Below, one piece after another: positions 16,597 to 27,900 of a stretch of 64,000 bases of DNA. Under the pieces are notes generated by a model. That model saw only the letters and a list, made by a program, of their open reading frames with translations. It did no database searches and was not told the origin of the DNA. Numbering within the stretch: position 1 is the stretch's first letter; each line of letters begins with the position of its first letter. This DNA is from Mesotaenium endlicherianum. Its lineage: Eukaryota > Streptophyta > Zygnematophyceae > Zygnematales > Mesotaeniaceae. A program made the position numbers and the translations under genes. Where the stretch lies: assembly GCA_009602735.1 (NCBI GenBank), contig WELA01000232.1, positions 1 to 64,000 on the forward strand. Direction: 5' to 3'.

Positions 16597-17894
16597 ATAG
16601 TTCGGTAATTTTTTAAGCGGCGATACTTCCAATATCAAGGCATTGGTTGTAAAGCCGGGCTATTTTTCTACAACTCAGGTCTAATCCTAAGTTGGTAAAA
16701 ATGGTTTCCGTCAAATATTTGTTGTAGAAGTACAATTTGATGTTACGCATCGAGAACGGCACTTCTTTTTTATTTGCAAGGGTGGCCCACAAAGTCAATT
16801 TGGCCGTGCTTACACTTCCCAGGGCCATATTAAAATGATAATGCAGCTTCTTTTCATCCCTTGCCTGGCAATCTTCCAATCCTCCATGTTGTTTAGCATC
16901 TCGGATCAAAAACTCAATCTGGAACCGAAGCCGGTAATACCGAACCAGCTTTTCCCCGCTTAGTTCCTTATCGGTCGATAGTAATACCTCATAACCGCTA
17001 CCTGCAACTTTTTCCAGGTAGACCACTTTTACCTGTTGCTTCAGTGTTACACAATACAAGATCCGTTCATAACCCGTTATCTCCTCTGTTTGGTAGCATT
17101 TCCTCCATTTGCGTTTGTCTATCTGCTCCAGATTTATCTTATCTCCATACAGCCTGGGCCTGCCACGACCCTTTGAGCTTACCCCTCTATATACTTCCCG
17201 CAGATTCCCGTCACTGCGCATCTTGGTAATCACCTCAAAACCTTCTTTTCGCATTGGCCCTATAAAAGTCGACTTCATGAAATACCCGTCCACCGCCATA
17301 TACCGGCTGATCGATAAGAGTTTATCTGCCTGCTCCTTTAGCATCGATACATACTGCTCTATCCGGCTCTTTGTTTTATTAGGACTCGTTTGTTTAGCCA
17401 GCAAATGATACGCCGTACCATCCGCTACATCTATACTACCCAAACAGCCTATCTCCAATCCTTTTTCTGACCGCTGTGCCTTACCATTCCAATACCTCCC
17501 CAATCCATAGGTATGCTTCCCGCTTTTACAGATAAAGGATGGATCAAATACCAGTACCCTCTCCCTCGACTCTTTGCCTGACAACATCGATATGAATAAA
17601 CTCATAAAATCAAACCCTTTCAAAAACTGCAACCGGAACGTTTGCTCACTTAATGAACTGAATCTACCCATGTTTAAAAAGTTAATCCGACCCGGGACTG
17701 TCCACATTACCTCAAATAAAGTGGATAAAAATCGCTCCTGTGGCTTCTTGATGCCACTTACTTGTTGCAACTTAGCTCCTATGAAGCCTAGTGCTTTTGA
17801 AAAGGGGTTTGCTATTTTCACACATAACTAATCCCTTTTCTTTTACCTTTTATTGTGTCTGACTTCGCCTCATCCCAAATTTTTACCGGACTAT
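16597..17894 (-). mobile_element. IS4-type insertion sequence with imperfect terminal inverted repeats
   Basis: The ends read ATAGTTCGGTAA at 16597 and, in reverse complement, ATAGTCCGGTAA at 17894; both run on into T/A-rich sequence, giving about 17 bases of imperfect inverted repeat. One transposase gene fills the element. No clear target duplication is seen, because the left flank is now the group II intron. The element looks whole. Confidence 0.75.
16613..17821 (-). CDS. IS4-family DDE transposase
   Basis: The 402-residue protein shows the IS4-type DDE plan: VLVFDPSFICKSGKHTYGLG with the first Asp, MAVDGYFMKSTFI with the second, and the YREK-like signature YRLRFQIEFLIRDAKQHGGLEDCQAR with the Glu. 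Length fits an intact enzyme, and the frame is open throughout. It lies within 16 bases of the left inverted repeat. It has been inserted between the MATE/GyrI/SAP genes and the HDO/cupin gene, within the biosynthetic cluster. Confidence 0.85.
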   Translation of the reverse strand: MKIANPFSKALGFIGAKLQQVSGIKKPQERFLSTLFEVMWTVPGRINFLNMGRFSSLSEQTFRLQFLKGFDFMSLFISMLSGKESRERVLVFDPSFICKSGKHTYGLGRYWNGKAQRSEKGLEIGCLGSIDVADGTAYHLLAKQTSPNKTKSRIEQYVSMLKEQADKLLSISRYMAVDGYFMKSTFIGPMRKEGFEVITKMRSDGNLREVYRGVSSKGRGRPRLYGDKINLEQIDKRKWRKCYQTEEITGYERILYCVTLKQQVKVVYLEKVAGSGYEVLLSTDKELSGEKLVRYYRLRFQIEFLIRDAKQHGGLEDCQARDEKKLHYHFNMALGSVSTAKLTLWATLANKKEVPFSMRNIKLYFYNKYLTETIFTNLGLDLSCRKIARLYNQCLDIGSIAA

Positions 17895-18008
17895 TGTATT
17901 TAAATATTTAATAATATTTGAAGACCTGCTATGCATTTAAACATATGCATGCAATAATTTGAATGTAATTAATATAAAATGATCCGTAGTAGACAGATCA
18001 ATGCTAGA

Positions 18009-18629
18009 TCAGGGAATAAACTTTTTTTTGTATTCCTTATAGGTTCTGGGGCCTTTATTGGTTCTAATCTTTTTCCAAGCTGTGGCAGCATCTTTAATTG
18101 ACTTACCTTTATTTTGCTTATCATCCAAGAAGTCGCGAGTAAACTGATTGTACTCCCATGTTTTCATAATCGGAGCCTTATAGTTTTTATCCTTTCTACG
18201 CTCAAATTCGGCTTGCCACTCTTCGGCAAGATTACTGTAAGTAAGGCCACGGTCGCGATTTGCCTTGATATATGCCTGTAAATGGGCCGTAAAATGAAAA
18301 TGCGAACCTATTATAGATTTGAAAAACTCGCGAGTTTCTTCATTACAGCGGTAGGTTTCATCAACAGGTGTACTAAGCGTAAGCGGCCCTGTTCTTTGGA
18401 AAGAAAAAGCTGGTTTATTGGATGGTTTTTTTTTCGGAACCGTGCCTGTTTTAAGGAACTGCTCTATGCGTACGCACAGTTCATGCTTCATTCCATGCGT
18501 AGGAATATCATGGCTGGCGCAAAACTTCATAAGTTCATTTTTATACCAGTAAAAATTCCTGAAATCCGAAACTGAGATACTTGATGTAAGTACCGGGCGG
18601 CGTGTTTTTACAGGCATGGGCTTAGTCAA
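18009..18629 (-). CDS. SAP-domain / DUF6434-like protein
   Basis: Residues 20-65 look like a SAP-type nucleic-acid-binding helix pair (FRNFYWYKNELMKFCASHDIPTHGMKHELCVRIEQFL). The part from about 85 on (FKSIIGSHFHFTAHLQAYIKAN, AEEWQAEFERRK, WEYNQFTRDF) resembles the DUF6434 companion domain. The tail is strongly basic. Its start overlaps the stop of the GyrI-like gene by 4 bases, so the two form one unit. It does not look like a biosynthetic gene and may have come with the insertion zone between 14.6 and 19.1 kb. Confidence 0.65.
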   Translation of the reverse strand: MTKPMPVKTRRPVLTSSISVSDFRNFYWYKNELMKFCASHDIPTHGMKHELCVRIEQFLKTGTVPKKKPSNKPAFSFQRTGPLTLSTPVDETYRCNEETREFFKSIIGSHFHFTAHLQAYIKANRDRGLTYSNLAEEWQAEFERRKDKNYKAPIMKTWEYNQFTRDFLDDKQNKGKSIKDAATAWKKIRTNKGPRTYKEYKKKFIP

Positions 18630-19069
18630 TTTTCAACCGCTACGTAAATTTTTACGGAATTGCCTTGTATGATCTCAAAGTCGCCCGTAAAGGTTCGTTT
18701 CAGGTCTTTATTCTTCCATATTTCCTGCCAGGCGTCTTTGATTTTATCAGGGCCATTCACATCGAAAACTGCATAGGTAGCCATTGGGATCATTTTCTCA
18801 GACATGCCTTCGGGAAGCCGGCTCCCGTCATCTACTCTTGTGCCCAGCATGAGAGTGTAATGGCCCGAGGCATCACTGTCGTAATCGTAATACGCTTCAT
18901 AAATCGGGCGGTCCTGAGTGTTACCAAGCAGCTGTTGCAATACTCCTTCTTTGAAAAATCGTTCCCATAACTGAGGTATTTGTTGAAGGCTTTCTTCAGT
19001 ATTATTCATTCTTACTGAAATGCCTCCCAGCCGGAACTGATTCATTTTTATTGTTTGGCTTTGTTGCAT
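18626..19069 (-). CDS. GyrI-like / AraC effector-binding domain protein
   Basis: A 147-residue single-domain protein of the GyrI-like small-molecule-binding type: FRLGGISVRMNNTEESLQQIPQLWERF, then EAYYDYDSDASGHYTLMLGTRV, and MIPMATYAVFDVNGPDKIKDAWQEIW. Free-standing versions bind lipophilic or aromatic compounds, and some bind or hydrolyse toxic small molecules. Lying 60 bases after the MATE exporter gene, it might buffer the cluster product, but it may also belong to the SAP gene pair. The start MQQSQTIKMNQF could be at either Met. Confidence 0.7.
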   Translation of the reverse strand: MQQSQTIKMNQFRLGGISVRMNNTEESLQQIPQLWERFFKEGVLQQLLGNTQDRPIYEAYYDYDSDASGHYTLMLGTRVDDGSRLPEGMSEKMIPMATYAVFDVNGPDKIKDAWQEIWKNKDLKRTFTGDFEIIQGNSVKIYVAVEN

Positions 19070-19129
19070 GCGAGCAGTTTATAGACGACTATGTAAAATA
19101 CTATTTTTTAAAAAAATCAGTCAGTTTTT

Positions 19130-20473
19130 TTAAACGAGGCGATAGTTGACCCATTTCCCTGTTGACCATCTCCAATAATTGACGGACGCCCGTAAGATTT
19201 CGTCAATCAGCAGCCCTATCCACAAGCCGACTACTCCGTATCCCATTATAATACCAATAAAATAAGCGCTGGGTATGGCAACAAGCCAAGTAGCCCCCAA
19301 ACCTATGTAGGTAGATACCCGTGCATCTCCGGCTGCTTTAAGAGAATAGCTGGTGATTGTACTGACAGCACGTACTGGTTCGATCAGAATCGCAAGAAAG
19401 AGAATACCGGTCCCCAATTCTATTATGATGTCATTAGTCGTAAACAATTTCATCAGAGGGATGCTAAAAACAAACAGCAGTATAGCAATACTAAGATTGC
19501 CTGTCACTCCCTTACGAATATTTGATACCAGCATTCGGTTTGCTTCCGAAAACATACCCGCGCCTACCCGATAAGCTACCAACACCTGGTTTCCGATGGC
19601 AATAGCCGATGCCCAGCAAATACTTAGGGTGATAAGGCTCATCGTGTAGATTCTTGCTGCCATAGCCGTATCCCCCAACCTGACTGTGAACACCGATATC
19701 ATTAACATACCTAACTCGGCTGAAATAGGTTCCAGCAAAGAAGGAAGGCCAATAGCAAGAATTGGCTTTCTGTATTCTGCGAATCGCTGCGAAAATCGTT
19801 TCCAATGAAACCTCAGTCTAAACCTAAAGTGTACCACACACATAATGAATATCACGCTAACTACCTGTGAAAGGATTGTGGAAATTATCACCCCCATTAA
19901 GCCAATTTTTGGAAGGTTGAACCATTGCAGCAAAAAGGCAAGATTCAGTATAATGTTGACAACGTTGCCTAAAAAGGCATTGTACATATTCCATATAGTC
20001 TTTCCTTGCGAAGTAGTAACGGAAGTATAACCTGTTTTTATAGCAATCAGCAGAAGGGCAATGGAAATGTATTTAAGGTAAGTGCCTGCAATTGAAAGAG
20101 CTTCTCCCTGTAAAGAAAGTAGGCGACCGACAGGCCATGCAAGGAAGAAAAGCAGCAGTGCAACAACAACACCAAGAAATGTATTAATGACAATGGCACT
20201 CATGTAAGTTAATGCCAGCTTATCATTTTCTCCCGCACCCAAATATTGGCCCGCCACATTACTGCCTGCCTGCGCCAGCATCATGAACGATATCACGAAT
20301 ATCATGAAAATGGGAATGGTTGCTCCTACGCTGCCTGCAGCCAAATCAGAAATACGGCTCACAAAAATAGAATCTGTAAAAAAGAAGGAAAACGTAAGGA
20401 AGAACTCGATAAAGACCGGAATCGCTATCTTCCAAACAGTGAGTTTAAATAAGGGATTGTCTGTACTATTCAT
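19130..20473 (-). CDS. MATE-family efflux transporter
   Basis: The 447-residue protein is all helix, about twelve membrane spans, in two repeats, starting with PLFKLTVWKIAIPVFIEFFLTFSFFFTDSIFVSRI. MATE carriers export cationic or aromatic drugs using Na+ or H+. It lies 16 bases after the HpaB gene in the same direction, so it is the likely exporter and self-protection pump for the cluster product. A polysaccharide flippase of the wider MOP superfamily is the alternative, but the sequence fits the NorM/DinF-like group better. Confidence 0.85.
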   Translation of the reverse strand: MNSTDNPLFKLTVWKIAIPVFIEFFLTFSFFFTDSIFVSRISDLAAGSVGATIPIFMIFVISFMMLAQAGSNVAGQYLGAGENDKLALTYMSAIVINTFLGVVVALLLFFLAWPVGRLLSLQGEALSIAGTYLKYISIALLLIAIKTGYTSVTTSQGKTIWNMYNAFLGNVVNIILNLAFLLQWFNLPKIGLMGVIISTILSQVVSVIFIMCVVHFRFRLRFHWKRFSQRFAEYRKPILAIGLPSLLEPISAELGMLMISVFTVRLGDTAMAARIYTMSLITLSICWASAIAIGNQVLVAYRVGAGMFSEANRMLVSNIRKGVTGNLSIAILLFVFSIPLMKLFTTNDIIIELGTGILFLAILIEPVRAVSTITSYSLKAAGDARVSTYIGLGATWLVAIPSAYFIGIIMGYGVVGLWIGLLIDEILRASVNYWRWSTGKWVNYRLV

Positions 20474-20489
20474 TGGATTTAGTTTTAAG

Positions 20490-21989
20490 TTATGGTTGAA
20501 TTGGTTCTGATATAAGATGTTTTATTCGCTGTTTAATCAACCTGCAATCGTACTGTGCAAACAAGTTTATTCGGTTGCGGACAATATCCCCTCTGTGCCA
20601 ACGTTCGTATAGTTCCTGGCGCATGCCGTAACTGTCGCATGCGAGATCCCAAGCGAGCCTGAACAGACGTGATTTTTGGTATACGTCTATATCCTTCCCG
20701 TGCATGTATTTTTCGAGAAATGGTTTCAATTCAGGGTGATCGAGATCTGCCTCACTAGGCTGCATTACCAATCCAGAAGCGGCTATTTCTTTTACTATTT
20801 CAATAAGTCGTGGCGATACCTGGGCGGCAAATATACCTGCAGCTGATGTGTCGCCAGGTGCAAACAAGCCGCCGTCTGTGAGATAGGCTTCCTGATGCAA
20901 TCCTTTCAATGCCAGCTTTGTCATTTGCGCATAAGATGCCAGTTCGCCAAGAGAATTACCGATTTCGCGAAACCCGTTCACGCCGATCGATTCAGCAAGT
21001 AGGGATGCCATACCAATAAAGGTTTGTAGCCGGTGATAAAAGCGTACTAGGCCGCTGTACAGCGACCACGCATTGATACGGTTAAAGCCCTTCGCTGCTG
21101 TTTCACAATTGTACAGTAGAAGTACTCGTTCCCAAGGAATAAACACGTCATCAAAGAATAACATGGCATCCTGTTCGTCATAACGCCAGGCAAATGGGTG
21201 GCTGTGCCCATGGATTTCACCGGCATAAGAATGCGGTTCACGGCACAATACCTTTAGCCCAGGTGTCGCCATCGGCAGCCCCGCCCATAACACAAATTCC
21301 TTGTGTTCACGCATGGCAAATGAGGGAGAGAGATAGATCAACACTTCATCCGCTACGGGGGCCAATGTGGCCAGCTGTTTTGCACCACGGACAATGATAC
21401 CATCTGTGGTTTCACTTACAATACGAAGGGCCAGATCTGGATCAACAGATGGTCCGATAGATCTGTCAATTTGCGGATCGCCTAATGCATGGGTGAGACA
21501 GATATCATGCTCACGACAGTACGTATAATAATTTACCGCGTTTTCCCTAAAACGTGGATCAACCAATCCAAGCTCATTACGGTAATCGTAGAGGCCTACC
21601 ACAACATTAGACATAAAATCTGGCAGCCGCGGCAATTGTCCCCAGCTATTTTCCATCCAGATGTGAGAGTTCCGCCATTTCAACTCCAGTTCTGCCGGAC
21701 TCTTAGGCAGAGAATAGGAATAGCTGACGCGATTTCCTGTTACCGGAGAAATAAAAGTCATTTGTTCCTGGAACGCCTCTGTATATTGCAGATCATAGAG
21801 ACGGGCTAGTTCTGTAATGATCCCTGTAAATGCTGGGTGCCTTGTTACATCAATCTTTTCTCCGTTCAGCCACACCTCGCGACCATCGCTCAAGCCCCTG
21901 ATATATGCCTGCCCTGTTTTAGCTCCTTTGGAATTCTCAATGCTTAATGAGGTGTCAGCAAAAGCTGTTGCTTTACCATTCTGGCTCAT
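20490..21989 (-). CDS. HpaB-type FADH2-dependent aromatic monooxygenase
   Basis: At 499 residues it matches the large component of 4-hydroxyphenylacetate 3-monooxygenase: TGQAYIRGLSDGREVWLNGEK at the start, THALGDPQIDRS, DGIIVRGAKQLATLAPVADE, FAWRYDEQDAMLFFDDVFIPWERV and the helical C-terminal part SLGELASYAQM. These enzymes put a hydroxyl ortho to a phenol, using FADH2 from a partner reductase, here probably the gene at 7477-8031. A phenolic substrate fits the predicted 3-amino-4-hydroxybenzoate unit, either free or bound to a carrier. The gene starts 3 bases after the stop of the last megasynthase and precedes the MATE gene by 16 bases. Confidence 0.85.
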   Translation of the reverse strand: MSQNGKATAFADTSLSIENSKGAKTGQAYIRGLSDGREVWLNGEKIDVTRHPAFTGIITELARLYDLQYTEAFQEQMTFISPVTGNRVSYSYSLPKSPAELELKWRNSHIWMENSWGQLPRLPDFMSNVVVGLYDYRNELGLVDPRFRENAVNYYTYCREHDICLTHALGDPQIDRSIGPSVDPDLALRIVSETTDGIIVRGAKQLATLAPVADEVLIYLSPSFAMREHKEFVLWAGLPMATPGLKVLCREPHSYAGEIHGHSHPFAWRYDEQDAMLFFDDVFIPWERVLLLYNCETAAKGFNRINAWSLYSGLVRFYHRLQTFIGMASLLAESIGVNGFREIGNSLGELASYAQMTKLALKGLHQEAYLTDGGLFAPGDTSAAGIFAAQVSPRLIEIVKEIAASGLVMQPSEADLDHPELKPFLEKYMHGKDIDVYQKSRLFRLAWDLACDSYGMRQELYERWHRGDIVRNRINLFAQYDCRLIKQRIKHLISEPIQP

Positions 21990-21992
21990 ATG

Positions 21993-24900
21993 CTATGCTT
22001 TAAGTAAGATTGTTTTTTCTTCATTATTGGTGATAACCATATCATGTTCATCCAGAAAGTGGTTCAGGATTTCATTAAAATAGTCGTCGTGGGTGAGAAA
22101 TGGATAATGACCCGCACCCTTTATCTCAACCAATTTTGAATGTTTGATATTTTCGTGCAGAACTTTGGAAGCACTGGGATCAACGACCGTGTCGTAATCG
22201 CCGTAAATGCAGAGTGTTGGTGCTCCAACAGAGGGAAGCCATGGCAAGGTGGAAAGGGTTAACATTTCGCTTAAATATTTCATAGCTACTAATGGATTGG
22301 CACACTGACTGCTCAATAAAAGTTCAGAAAAACGTTGTACTTGCTTGCGCCTTGGCTCATCTTCTACAGAGTCAGTTAAATGTGCTAGCACATTGTCAAA
22401 ATCTGCCTTTAGCGAACCAGAAACTGTCTGCACCATAGCAAAAAGTTCATCAATAGTTAATTTCTCAGGTTGTATATCAGGAAGTCCGATGTTGTCATAA
22501 AACCCACCGACCAATGTAAGCGAAGCAATTTTTTCAGCATGGTGGCTCGCTAGGTATTGCGCGGCTATGGCCCCGAAGCAGGAAGCTACTAAATGGACAG
22601 TCTGGTTGGGAAAAAGCATCTGGACAATTTCTGCAAACACGCTGGCAACACCTTTTGTATTACTTTCCTTGATCGTTTCACTAAGCCCGTATCCTGGCGT
22701 ATGTATAACTACGACACAATGTTCGCGAGCCATGCACATAAATTGATTATACCAAACCGGAGCGGTTAACGCCACTGGCGGCATAAAAAGAATGGGAGAT
22801 CCCTTTCCAGCCAGAATTACTTCTACTTTTTTTCCGTTGGAGGTAGTTACTAGCATCTGCACGAGTTTTCCATAGGAAAAGTGCTGCGGGAAACTGGTGT
22901 ACAATTTTCCTTCGGAAGTTGTGTTTAATGTTCCTTCACGAAACATTGCACCATAGTTTTCAAGAAAATGGTCCATTTCCTCTTCCGGCAAGATTCTCAA
23001 TACATTGAATCGACCGTTGGGGTCGGTTTGCAGTTGACTCGTTTCATCCGATGATGATTGAACGGGTGCTGGCTCGTTGCTTGCAGATTCATCAGACGCC
23101 CCTTCTGTTTCTTTAGTATCATGCAGGAACGCTCTGGAAACGGCTGCTTTATAATTTTCTTGCAAATGGCTGGCAATTTCGCTGATGGTAGGAAAGTCAA
23201 GCATCAATGTTGCCGGCAAAGTCCCCAGCTTTTCCTCTATAGCTTTATGAATGTTGATAACAATAAGCGAATCCACACCATAATTGGCCAAATCTGCTTC
23301 AACATCGATTTTGTCGCTATCAATTTTTAGTACATCGGAAAGTACGCCTACCAATAGAGCGCAAATCATCTGATGGCTAATTTCCGATGGCGCACTTGTT
23401 GTCATACAATCTGTTTCAGTTGTCAGACCACCAACAAACGGCTTTTGCAATTCAGGTTTTTCTTCCTTTATCATGGAAGCCGGCGGGTTTCCTGAAGTTG
23501 GTTCAACCCCCATCAATTGCAATACAGAGTCCTCTACATTCAGCGCCAGTGTTTGTGTCACATTGCTGGCAGCCACTCTTTCTATAACTTCCATTCCCTG
23601 TTTGGCAGTTATTGGATGAATTCCTTTGGCGCGTAATATTGCTTCATTACCACGGTTATTTCCCTCCCAGAAACCCCAGTTGACGACATGAACAGGGAAT
23701 GAAACTAGTTGTTCCATATAAAGCGCCAATGTATCTTTAAAATTGCATGCAGCAGCATAAGCGCTCCAACCTATATTACCCACAAAGGCTTCACCCGACG
23801 AAAAGTACATGATGAAGTCAGGCGAACGTTTCCCAAATGTTTGCAACAGGGTCATACTTCCCTGCACTTTTGCTTTCAGCATTTCGTTCAGCGTTTGGTC
23901 CGACAACTGCGATATCCTACTGAACTCAAACGCCATTGCAGAATGGAAGACACCATTAATTTCTCCCAGGTCTTTTGATATCTCATCCACGCATTTATTG
24001 AAGACAGCGAGGTTTTCAATATTCACCTGGTGATAAAATAGTTTTCCTCCCAATTGTTCTATCTGGGCTTGCTTTTCACGAATGTTGTCATTCATGGCGT
24101 TGCGGCCTGTCCAAATAATGTTTGCACCGTACTGTTCCGCAAGATGGCAGCTGAGTTTAAATCCTACATTGCCCGACCCACCCACAACCAGGTAATTTCC
24201 TTTTGAGCGAAAACTGGTCTGCTTTACTGGTGGAACAGGAGCTGCAATAATCTTTCGTTCATAGCAGTCACCATCACGAATAACCCATTCTCTTAACCCG
24301 TGCCACTGAGCAGTAATATTTTCAACGACGTCCGTACCTGCAGGCATCGACAAATCAATGTCGACCATCTGAGTGGTTATTTGTGGGTATTCTTTTGAAA
24401 TTGCCTTTGCAAAACCAGGTACACAAGCTGCATAAGGGAAAATTTTCTCCTTGTCTGAAATGCTGTACAGATTATTGGTTACGACTTTCAGGGTAATGGC
24501 GTTGCCTTTCAGGTTTTCATGTATTCCTTTTACTAAATGCATCAATGCGACTACTCCTTGCCTTTGCATGTGGTCCAGGTACCGGGCATCCGTTTCCTCC
24601 TTTAATTCCTGAATGCCGCCAAGGAAATAAATTTCCTTAGGATCTAATATATATTTAAGGCAAGCCGTAATAGACTCTGTTTGATCAATGCTCACCTCCC
24701 AGCTTTTCGCAGAAAGCACCTGTGTTTTATCACCAAGAATAATCTCGTAAAAATTGCAGTAGTTCAGTGCACCTTTTATCTGTTCTTTTATCTGTTCTTT
24801 TATCTCGTTTGCCGATTGCGGGTAAACGATCAGAATATTCTTGGGAACATGGTTGTTTTGTACAGGAAGGTCATTCACACGACTATGCGCCCTCCATAAA

Positions 24901-27900
24901 GGTTTATAAAAGAATCTTTCAAGAGCATGTAACTCATTCTTTGCAGTAGCAACTTCTTCTGCACAAACAGATACCTTGCCTTTTTCATTGATAACAAAAG
25001 CTGTCCAGCTGTCGTCTACATTTTTGATTACTTGTATATATCCTTGCTGCGAAGGAGTTCCGTCCATCGTTACTAGGCGTATGTGACACCTGGCTGTTGG
25101 TACATTTCCGACAAAAGCAATCAACTGAAATATCCCCTGCCATATTCCGGGATGAGCCGCACCCCGATCAGGAGTGGCAATGGACAGATTATAATAGCCA
25201 AATGCTCCGGAGGAAGAAAATGCGACCTGCCTGAATATTCTGAAATACGGACCATAGCGGTTCCCTTTTTGATCCAGTTCGTCATAGAACAGGTCTCCAG
25301 CTGCAAACTTTTCATATTCATTCTGGATTTGTGTAATATCTTTTTTCGGCAACTGCACTTCATCTGCGTAAGTCACTTGTGTTTTTGCAACAGTAGTATG
25401 GTTATCTGGCTTCAAATCGAAATTCATAGTGTTTCCCTGGGACGATACTTGGATACGAACGGTTAAACCTGAGCCGACCGACAGTTCCTCGCATTGAATA
25501 TTTTCCATTTTTATCAAGCCTTGTTTAGTAACGCCTGCCGCTGCACACAGGGTGGCAATAGCGGCACCCACATTGAATACCAGATGGTCATTAGTAGAAT
25601 GATCAGTAACAACGCGGTCTGCAGACGAAAAAACAGTTTGGTAGGTAAGGCCACCGTTAAGCGTGGAAAGCGTATCTATGCTATGCACCATCGGATGCAG
25701 TCGCTTACGTTTGTCATAGGAGAATGGTGTTGGGTCCGTTACCCAGCAATGTTCTTTTGCAAACGAATACCCCGGCAGAGGTATTTTCACCGGCTCATCA
25801 CCTATATAAAACTTCTTCCAGTCAATGGAAACGCCTTTACACCAAACTCCTGCCAGTTTTTGATATTTTTTCCCTTTTATTAGCGTATTTATAAATGACT
25901 CATCTATTCCCTTTTCACCTTTTAATAAGGCCACATTACCGGAAAAAACTTCCATATCTTTTTCCTCATGCAAAAAGGATCGCAGCTGTTCCAATAGCTC
26001 GACTGTTGAACTGGCTACAACAGCCACGCGCTCCTCCATGTGTTCCCTTCCCATTTGTAATGTATAAGCGATCCTTCCAATTGCCATGTACGGTTGCGAA
26101 ACCGAGCCGCCCGTTAATTGCTGGAAAATATATTTCGACAATGCAATTGGTGTATCAAAAGAAGAGGAGATGGAAGGCGGAAGACTTACATCGAAAACCT
26201 GTTTTAATCGTGTATTTAGCAGGCGATAATTGGCTTCATTGAAATCGTAATCCTGAAAATGATCGTCTATTTCAAGCAGCGCCACATTCACATTCAGTAC
26301 TTCTGCCGTAATAGCCAGCACCTCATCGGTCACACTGTTTATGGTAACTTGCGAAACCTGTTCTTTTTTATCTTTTACTGCTCTCAATTCCCATTCCAAA
26401 AAATCATGAATTTCCTGAACACATGCCTTAAGCCTTTCCTTGTTTCGCGCCGAAAGCGGGATAATGAATCCGTCCTCTCTCGAACCGGAGGATAGCCTCG
26501 TTTCTGTAAATTCTTCTAGGAGCACAAACCCATTGGCACCTCCTGCCCCAAATGAGCTTACACCCGCTCTTAAAGGAATGACCTTTTGATTTCCGTTTTG
26601 TTTAAGAATTGGGTTCTTCCAGGCATCCAGTTCCTGTTGAACAAAGAAGGGGGTGTTGGTAAAGTCGAGGTTAGGGTTGAGGGTTGACGCATGCAAGGAC
26701 GGTGCGATTTGCCGATGCTTCATTTGCATCAGTACTTTGGCTATACCAGCAAATCCCGCTGCTGATTCCAGGTGCCCTATATTTGATTTCACGGAGCCAA
26801 TAGAACAGAAATTTGCATCCGTCGTATCGGAAAAAGCGGTTGTCAGCCCGCGCAGTTCAATCGGGTCTCCAAGCGCAGTGCCCGTACCATGTGTTTCAAA
26901 ATAGCTGATCGTGCGAGGATCAATATTTGCTTTATGCAGCCCATCAGCAATAAGCTTCGATTGCGCTTTTGGGTTAGGGACTGTATACCCGCTTGTTTTG
27001 CCACCATGGTTAATGGCAGTTGATTTGACAATGCCATAAATATAGTCGCCATCACTGACAGCTTTTGCTAGAGGCTTCAGCAGAAGGGCCCCTACTCCAT
27101 CTCCTGGCACATAGCCATCCCCGCCTGCACCAAAGCTGCGACAACGGCCATCGGTTGAAGCAAAGCCTGTTTTACTCAGGAATAAATATTTATTCGGGTG
27201 CACGGTGATGTTCACACCTCCCGCGATAGCCATATCGGTTTCTCCCCGGATGAGACTTTCGCATGCCAGATGAACAGTAGTAAGCGAAGAAGAACACATA
27301 GTGTCCAGTCCAATACTGGGCCCGTTAAAATCGAAAGAGTAGGAAACCCTGTTGGCAATAGAAGCATAAGACGAACCGGCGTTCGCTTTTTCAACGCCGT
27401 ACAATTGATATTGAGTCCACATAATGCCAACATACACACCTACCCTGCTTCCCTGCAAGCTCTCCTTTGTGTAACCTGCATCGTTTAATGTATGATACAC
27501 AGTTTGAAGGAATAACCTTTCTTGCGGGTCGATGGACTCTGCTTCTAGATTTGACATTTTAAAAAATAAAGGGTCAAATTTGTCAATGTCATCCATAAAG
27601 CCGCCCCATTTACTGTATGATTTGCCATCCCTGCCACGTACAGGGTCAAAGAACTCCTGATAATCCCACAATTCGCCAGGTATTTCAGAAATGCAGTCCT
27701 TGCCGTTTTTGAGATTTTCCCAAAATTCCTGCATATTACCCGCCTTGGGAAAACGTCCGCTTATGCCTATAATAGCAACATCGGTTTTTGGCAGTGCGTT
27801 AGGGATTTGCTCGAGATCCGCCGGTTTTATAAGCTCCTGTGTGGGTTCCTCTGCGAAAGCTACAGCCCTGGGTTTTTCTTTTAATGTGGGCCTGGGTTGA

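Noticed and set aside
24774-24812. 12-base tandem repeat as a regulatory array
   Set aside because: It lies inside the megasynthase coding region and simply encodes IKEQ repeats.
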